A stretch of 64,000 nt of DNA, taken from the NCBI GenBank assembly GCA_001692895.1, contig KV748263.1:374604-438603 (forward strand), read 5' to 3'. The notes under the pieces were generated by a model, which saw only the letters and a list, made by a program, of their open reading frames with translations, did not search any database and had not been told where the DNA came from. Positions 56,992 to 64,000 of this stretch are shown here, piece by piece (within the stretch, counting starts at the first letter, position 1; every line of letters begins with the position of its first letter). The position numbers and the translations under genes were made by a program. This DNA is from Cenococcum geophilum 1.58. Taxonomy: Eukaryota; Ascomycota; Dothideomycetes; Gloniales; Gloniaceae.

Positions 56992-59037
56992 AGTATGTTG
57001 ATTTGACTTTGATGACGCGCTGCATCGCACTGTTCGAACATCATGACAGAGTTGCAGAGATAGTTGCTATTCGTGACGTATTAGTGTAGGCAAAATCTAA
57101 CCAGTGAACGTTAGTGAAGTTGACGACATCAGACGGTTCCAGGGTATTTCCAGTCGCGTTATGCCTGTACGCTCTATATCTGTCCAACTAGAAACGTGAG
57201 AATGATGGTCTGAGGAAGGCAATACCAAGTAGACGCATCAGCGCAATAGCGATGGCATTGCGTATTCTTCTCGAGGCTAGCCAGCTCCCCCATGGCCAAG
57301 GTTTAACTGGTGTTTCCGAATCCTCCGACGAGCGTAGTGGTGAGTACGTACGGCTTAAAAACATCTGGGTTGTCCATTGAGCGAGGATGGTACAACTTCA
57401 GGTTTGAAAGGCGACAGAAGGGCCTGGTTATGGAGGAGACAAAAGGTATGGGATATCATGTCCGGTTTGACAGTTGTCTGTTTCTAAGAGTTTCTATGGC
57501 GAACGCTTTAGTGATTGTCGACCTGACATTAGGCGCCTGCAAGGCGTCTCGGCCTTGGTAGGCGTTTCGTAAGTTCTAATAAGTGCGGTACAGTATGGAC
57601 ACTTGTCGGCCTAGCATCGATCACTACTATATCAAGCTTAGATCAGGGGTGCCCTTGACCCACCCACTTCGTGTATTTAATGAGGCTCCAGAGCCTCTCA
57701 CAATAAACCAGAGTTCTTATTCTTGATCGTCCTGTTCGACAACACTGACGGTAATCCCCCATCTCCCCCAACCCGAAGCGCTCTTTCCGCAGGGAAGTCG
57801 GGTTTCAAATCCCCTCCTCCTTCAATTTCACTGTTGGACGATGTGGCACAGCAATCTGATGCGCGTTCGTGACGGGATTGGAATCCTTTGCATAGCCCTC
57901 CTACCTAATAGGGATTAACACATGACGCGTACAAATCGCCGCGTGCCTCTAACGTTTTTCCGATCCGTGTACAAACTAATGCAAGAAATCGCATGAGGAT
58001 TTGAATAAACAGCTTTGTGGTTGGATGGTCGCCTGGGATCGAAATTTCGGCATAGATCCCTTCAGTTTTCCTAAATATATTGACAAAGAAAATCACTTCT
58101 CATTTCTGCTGTTCCCATTTGAATTTTCGTGACACAAGTGGATGAAAATCGCAATTCCAGGACTGAAACAATACCCACGAGAGAAAATACTAAAGAATGC
58201 AAGCACTGATGTAATGTGTGAGAGAAGAATTTCGGGAGATAGAGGGTGATTGAGATAGTAGGTAGGGTTTATAGAAGAGTTGTATGGGTTGGATGGTAAA
58301 GGCGTAACCTGCGAATGAAACGAGAGAAACTCGACTTTCTATGAATTGGATATTCCTTTCCCTATATTTCATATTCTTGCATATGCTCTTGAATTTCGAA
58401 GCTCTTTACTATGTGTTGTTCTTTATTAGAAAGCTCGAAAGGAATAATACAGTAATACGAAACAGATAAAGCCCGCACACCGCCCGCGTGCTGTTTGTAG
58501 ATCTTCATACCAGCTTTCGATGAAGCCAACCCCTGGTTAGGAGCTGCCTGGGACGGAGACAAGGCTTCTCCCAGACGACACCTAGCTTCTACATCTCCAT
58601 CAGTGGTTCCTGGTATCCCATAATATACCCTTTATTAGGCCTGCCTAGTTGTGCGAAGTTAGCTACATGTTTGCAGCGCTGTCTGAATGCTTGTTGTAGT
58701 GTTTGCTAGGAGCTGCTCGCCTGGTAGGTGGCCGTTTTGTAAGGCTCGGCTTGGCTTCCGAGGTTCCTCCGTGGAAGACCAACTCAATTGCAACTTCACT
58801 CCTCTCCAGGGCCGCACTCGCGCACCCGCTGTCCATACTTTTTATCTCGTGACGCCGCCATCCCATCCCATATTCATCAAAAAAACTCGCTCGCTTGATT
58901 TGACGATCCTCACGGTTCCTTCGATGCTTGGTTTCATCTCCTGGCGACAGCTGTACGAGGTTCTGAGGACGCCCGCAGTGGCTTCTCAACCACCGCGAGA
59001 GGGGCGTGCCAAGAACTGAAACCGAGACCAGCGGAAT
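56992..59037. other. Gene-poor spacer with a solo LTR
   Basis: Short ORFs only, none recognised. A solo LTR lies at 57604-57741. The last 350 bases before 59038 should hold the spt7 promoter and leader. Confidence 0.5.
57604..57741 (+). repeat. Solo LTR, 138 bp, with 5-bp target duplication
   Basis: Starts TGTCGG, ends TTCGACA, flanked by a perfect ACACT duplication (57599-57603, 57742-57746). It carries CAATAAA-like and TTCTTATTCTTGATCG motifs. The short length and TG...CA ends fit an LTR left by recombination between the LTRs of a small element. Confidence 0.75.
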
Positions 59038-62000
59038 ATGTTCGCGGCCAACAACCCATCCCATCGACCATCATCGCGACAAGGCAGCTATGGCGCGCAT
59101 CGTCTCTCCGGTCAACTCTCCAATGCGATCCGACTCCGAACGCCAAATATGAGCGATAACGACGCCATATCTAACGGGTCGGGTAATAATTCCGGGGAGG
59201 GGGGGGATACAATGGGGGAGGAGGATCCTCGGGCTGCAGAGTTCAGAGAGCACTTCGAGCTCACCGAAGCGCGTCTGATGGCCGCCTTGGGAGATGGCAA
59301 GAAGATTGACAGTCGCGATGGAATGGATTTGGGCGATGATGCACCCCAAGAGACTGCCTCGGCGGTCGAGGAGCCGCGCCCTATAATCACCCCAAAGAAA
59401 CCTGCTAGAACTATCGACGAGGACGATTACGGCGATGACGATGAAGGCGATGATGAAGATGAAGATCGCGCATCACCTCTATTCTCTAAGAGTGCTCCTA
59501 ACCCGGGCTCCCTCACCACCCTCGATCCACCAAGCCTTAAGGTACCCCCATTGCTAACCAAGCAAGGCATTGAGCGGACAAGTACACCTACCTCAGAACA
59601 GATCAAGACATCGGATGATGTACGAAAGAAGCTTCAGCAGGACAAAAAGGCGGAGGAGGATGCTGCCAGGAGAAGCTTCCACACTCTATTCTACACTCTG
59701 GAGAATGACCGGGACGCCATGTTGGAGCAGCAGAAACTTGATGAGTTAGACCGACAGGTCGAGACGGAAATGTCTGGACAAGCAGCCAACACCACTAGCA
59801 GTGGTGCTGGAGCCCCCGCGCAGCAAGGCACGTTGAGCACTACCAACCTCGGAGCTTCCAGCCTAACCTTGAAGCACCTCATTGCTCGCATCGATGCCAA
59901 GAGAGATATGGTTCACGCTACCGATGCGCAGCTCCGCAGCCTTATAAGTGAAGTACGAAAGAACAGAAGTAAATGGGCAAACGAGGATCGCATCGGCCAA
60001 GAAGAGCTCTATGAGAGTATGGAGAAAGTTCTAATGGAACTTAAAGCTACAGAGCATGCGCACCCTTTCCTACAACGTGTTAACAAACGAGAAGCTCCCG
60101 ACTACTACGTTATCATTAAACACCCTATGGATATTGGAACGATGATGAAGAAACTCAAGCAATTACAATACAAGTCGAAGAAGGAATTCGTCGACGACTT
60201 GATGCTCATATGGTCGAATTGCCTCAAATACAACGCTGATCCAGCACACTATCTTCGGAAAAAGGCCCTCTATATGAGGAAGGAAACTGAGAAGCTGGTG
60301 CCTCTGATACCTGACATCGTGGTCCGAGACCGCGCAGAGGTGGAAGCGGAGGAGAGGAGGATACGGAACGGGGATGTGGACATTGATGGTGCAGAGGACA
60401 GCGAAGATGGTATGTGGTGAAGTAAATAGCTTACAGATCATGACGCTGACCGGCATTGCACTAGAAGAACCTATCATGGCTTCGCGTGGTCGGAAAGCAC
60501 CAAGCAAAGGGGGCAAAGGCGCAAATCCCGCTCGGAAAGCTCCACCAGCAGGTCTGGAGGGTACACCTGGGCCTGAAAGCAAACCACCAATGCCATCATT
60601 AAATAATGTGGTGTCCAATCTCAAAAACGAATTCTTACGGACTGACACAGATTTGTCGATGGAGGGTAGTTTGAACGGCTTCTCAACCCCGCCACCTGGA
60701 ACTCTCACCCCTATCGGACCAAATGGTATCTTTCGTAGTGGCGCTCCAGGTAGCCAGGCCGATGTGTCAGAGGCTGATGGTACTGGAAATTCTGTCAGCG
60801 GTCTTACTTTAGAGACTGAAGATGCAGATCTTGATGACCTGGAGTACAAGACCTGGAAGCAGATCACAAAAAAAGACAGAGCCATAATCGCCGCTGAAAG
60901 GAATAGACTGTTTCGTGGTGACCATCTCAACGTCGAAGAACCCGCAATATTAAGGAGCAAAGCTGGCATGAGACGATGGTTACGTCACCGCAAACAAGCG
61001 CTCGAAGAAGATACTACTGAAGGTATCTCTGTTCCAGATGGTAAAGATGGTGTTCAAGGTACCTCTGGTGAAACTTTAGCAGAGGGAATAGAGGGCGAGG
61101 ATGAACGTCAAGTCCCCGACTACTATGATTTAGTATCTGCTATCCCTGACCTTGTTGACCGCTTAAAATGGGTTGAAGATTCCGAAGGCCAAGTTATCGA
61201 CCAGGCTGAGGAATTCATGCGAATGGTGCCAAAGGGATATTTCACTTCCCCAGAGAGTACCCTGACCAAGAAAATGGAGGCCAACATGCGACAGATGCAA
61301 GACACGCGGAAGATCTGTGCTAAGATTGGCATCGTCAAGCAGATGCAGCTCCAATCACAGGTAAAGTCTGGTTAAACAGTCTAATGACGATATTGCTAAC
61401 CGTTTTACAGATGTACCAGAACCAGTTTCAAAAGTATGATCCTCAACCTTTTGTTGAGGCCGATATCGAACCTCTGGTCGTCTCAGATGATGGCCCTATC
61501 ATGTCTCCGTACGTCTGTCGCGCCGCGCTTCAGCGGAGCGTTGGCAAAATTTTCTATCACGCCGGATTCGAAGAGTTTCAACCGTCTGCTCTCGATGCCG
61601 TTACAGATATTGCTAGCAACTTCTTTACACAACTAGTCCGTACCCTTGGTGTGTATCGCGAGGCGCCTAAAATGAAGGTAGAGGATGCCTCAGGGAACGC
61701 GATTGGCGCCCAGGCGGCTTTGAAACCACGGTTCACTCGCGAGGAAACTATACTCCACTGCTTGCACGAGAATGGTGTTGATCTCGAGACACTTGAGGGC
61801 TATGTGAAAGAGGATGTTGAGAGACTAGGCTCCAAATTGGCCGCTATGCATGATCGCATGAAGTCGCATCTTGCTGAACTATTGGTAAGCAATCTACAAC
61901 CGACCCCCTATAAATACAAGTCACTGATTTAGGCTTGTAGCGTCCCGCTCTTGATAGTAGTGCTGGTGTAGATGGCGCAGGTGCCTTTAATGACGGGAGC

Positions 62001-62707
62001 GAACAATTCGTTGGAGGAGACTTTGCAGAAGATATCGACGAGGACTTCTTTGGCTTTAAGGAACTTGGCCTTGATAAAGAATTTGGTCTTGCATCGCTTA
62101 GCGTTCCACTTCATCTCTTACAAAATAGGATGCACAACGCCTTCCAGGCCCAGAACACGAGGTTTGTCTTCGATCTCATATCCCTACCCATTTTTTGTGG
62201 GAAACTGAAACTAAGATTCTGTACAGCAACACGTCAACTACCGGTGTCCTCCTGGAACAACCCCCTCCATTTGAGCCTGTCACTATCCGCAACGTCACAT
62301 CCCAGATTGGCCTTGTGCAGGAATGGTTTCTCGCCAAACTACGTGAGAACAATGACGAGCCCCTCCTCGAAGACGAAGACCTACCTATCAAACAACGCTT
62401 CCCAAAGCCACGTCTTCCTCCGACAGGCAAGATCTCCAGCCCCCGAAAGCGCCCGCTCAGAGAGCAGCAGCAAATGGCGCGCAAAAAGCGGAAGCTGGAC
62501 GAGGGTAAAGATGACAACGCTGCGAATGCAAATGGCCCTGGGGCAGTTAACGGGAACGGGCTGCTCAAGGGGCTGGGTAAGCCGGTGGGTAAACTAAAAC
62601 TTGAGATGCCTGGTCATCAGAAAGAGAATCAGGCTACGGCAGAGCCTGAAAAGGATGATGGAAGTGCAGTGGGTATGATTAGTCCAGAAAGTATTGGCGC
62701 GGCCTAG
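59038..62707 (+). CDS. spt7: SAGA complex subunit Spt7 (bromodomain protein)
   Basis: Five exons (59038-60409, 60465-61360, 61411-61884, 61941-62165, 62216-62707) give 1152 aa. The bromodomain is at about residues 323-425 ('[20 protein letters not shown]', '[20 protein letters not shown]', '[20 protein letters not shown]', including the acetyl-lysine-binding Asn). The Spt7-specific middle follows, then a histone-fold domain at about 775-840 ('[20 protein letters not shown]', '[20 protein letters not shown]') and an acidic-to-basic C-terminus. Spt7 scaffolds SAGA, a nuclear histone acetyltransferase co-activator. The last intron (62166-62215, donor GTCTTC) is the weakest boundary; an N-terminal Met at residue 38 is an alternative start. 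Confidence 0.94.
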
Positions 62708-64000
62708 GATCATCATGTCCTCTGGCTTGCGTTTCGAAAGATACCTCAGTTGGATTCGGTTGAGACGGTGAAATGGTTTCTCTCGGCTTAAGGTTCGCTT
62801 ATCTAATGCATGAACACAAAGGTGTAGTTCGAGTGGACACCGATCTCGATACTATTGGATCTTGTAGCCTACGGTGATGGGATTGTTATTTCTTTTATGT
62901 GTAATTTTACTCCTTTAGGAGCCGGGATGAGCATTGTTCGCTTCTGGTGTTCACGCGGCTTCGTATCTTTTTTTCTCTTCCATGGCTGGTGCCCACATTT
63001 CACTCTCGTCATTTCTCTTTATTGTTTTGTCCATTTCTCATATTCACGAGAGTCGAATGAACGGGACGGCACGGTTGAGCAGGATGCGGTATGGACCAGT
63101 TATTTTCTACCGTGGGTAGGTGCGGGAGCCGGTTGGCTTGCAGATCTGGCGCAGGCGTTTTTGTCCTCAATGGGTTCTGGTTGGGGATGCGAACGGGCGG
63201 ATTGGGTGGCGGGCGGTTGTATACCCAATGCCTTGGACTTCATTATTTGTTTCATTTTAAATCCCACCAGAGTTCTAGAGCGGGACCGAGCAAGGGGCTA
63301 GTGAGGGCGTTTCTTTGTATATACGGACGCCGTGTGGAATGTCCCGGGGGTAGTGCGCTCTAGAGTAATACTAGAAAATCCGATTCGTTGATTAAGTGGT
63401 TCATAGGCTAGATATAGTGATGGCTGACTTTGATGTAGCTCAGAATTTCTCTAGCTTGGGCTACTAAATTGCTTGTTACGCAGCCAATAATGTCATGAAA
63501 AAGAGAGATGGAGCTGGACTGAGTTTTTATAGAGTGAGCACCTTAATCAAGTAGCATGCAGTGAGTCAAAGCTCTTCAACGAATTGTTTTTATGTTCTTA
63601 ATCTAGTAGTTGGGTATTCCTCAATGCTTCATGCTAATTCCTCTCTACATTCTAACAGTATCAAATTTTCTCTTTGCAATAGTTGCCCTCATGAGTGTCA
63701 TACCTAGAAAAAACAGAAGAAACGATAGCTACCAAGATTGCTCAGCCGACCTATACGTACAGGATGAAAATACCAAAGCATCTCTTCTCCTACACTTTCC
63801 TGCTTTTATCCTGTCTCTGCTAAATTGTTATATATGTCTCCTCCATCTGCCACCTTGTCGTTTGACTATTATGCATAAAAAGCTGGCGAAGTTTCTTTGA
63901 GATAATATAGAGTGACCGTTGACACAAATTCATTTTTCACGTCGACATTTGGACGTTTTACTCCTTTCCTCCACAAGCGATACGTGAGTGAATTAAAACT
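62708..64000. other. 3' region of spt7 and downstream spacer
   Basis: Short ORFs (for example plus 62855-63301 and 63610-63900, the latter with hydrophobic segments) lack recognisable domains or splice support. Nothing else is seen up to the window edge. Confidence 0.5.

Noticed and set aside
57780..57840. Possible tRNA 3' half (GGGTTTCAAATCCCC)
   Set aside because: No matching D-arm or acceptor stem upstream; isolated hairpin only.
58663..59064. Minus-strand 133-codon ORF over the spt7 leader
   Set aside because: No recognisable domain, overlaps the start of a well-supported gene, and composition is like the surrounding non-coding DNA.
63610..63900. 96-codon ORF with hydrophobic segments
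   Set aside because: AT-rich context, no conserved motif and no splice support; hydrophobicity is expected from T-rich codons.

Overview
This window comes from a filamentous ascomycete (Pezizomycotina). Nearly every gene has short 41-105 nt spliceosomal introns with GT(A/G)NGN donors and CTAAC/CTGAC branch points. The proteins are fungal types, and the repeats carry the C-to-T/G-to-A, CpA/CpG-biased damage typical of repeat-induced point mutation (RIP). I rebuilt gene models exon by exon by frame continuity and splice signals; the whole-gene frames close. A few Ns mark assembly uncertainty.

Left arm (1-22 kb), moderate GC, accessory character: the 5' part of a secreted protein gene running off the left edge; a secreted GH55 exo-beta-1,3-glucanase; a STAND-type N-terminal plus ubiquitin-like domain protein; the histone chaperone ASF1; an unrecognised 393-aa protein; a J-domain protein; a GH18 chitinase with a His/Asp tract inserted in its catalytic domain; a damaged Pro/Glu/Gln-repeat gene; and a kelch ectodomain membrane protein. 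Small TA-flanked inverted-repeat elements (MITEs) lie between the genes.

Centre (about 22-41 kb), very AT-rich, no intact gene: a stack of dead transposons that can be ordered by target-site duplications. A Tad1-like LINE relic was split by a chromovirus (Gypsy LTR element, 24079-40498, TSD CCGCC). That element was itself split by a second chromovirus in the opposite orientation (31451-39456, TSD AAAAT) and by a 2.2-kb insertion built almost wholly of four unrelated tandem arrays, which cuts the reverse transcriptase just before its YLDD motif. A non-autonomous hAT element (22207-23432, TSD CTTATCTA) sits on the left flank.

Right arm (41-64 kb), mostly housekeeping: mitochondrial enoyl-CoA/methylglutaconyl-CoA hydratase, an F-box-like protein, importin beta-3 (Kap121), a CBS-PB1 tail-anchored protein (Mug70 type), ribosomal protein S26, a VanZ-like membrane protein, an ankyrin-type gene broken by a 173-bp hAT MITE with a perfect 8-bp TSD, a solo LTR, and the SAGA subunit Spt7.

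Functionally, the GH55 glucanase and GH18 chitinase both act on fungal or arthropod wall polymers, and ASF1 and Spt7 are chromatin factors. There is no evidence of a biosynthetic cluster or operon-like unit. The most unusual structure is the tandem-array insertion inside the dead retroelement.
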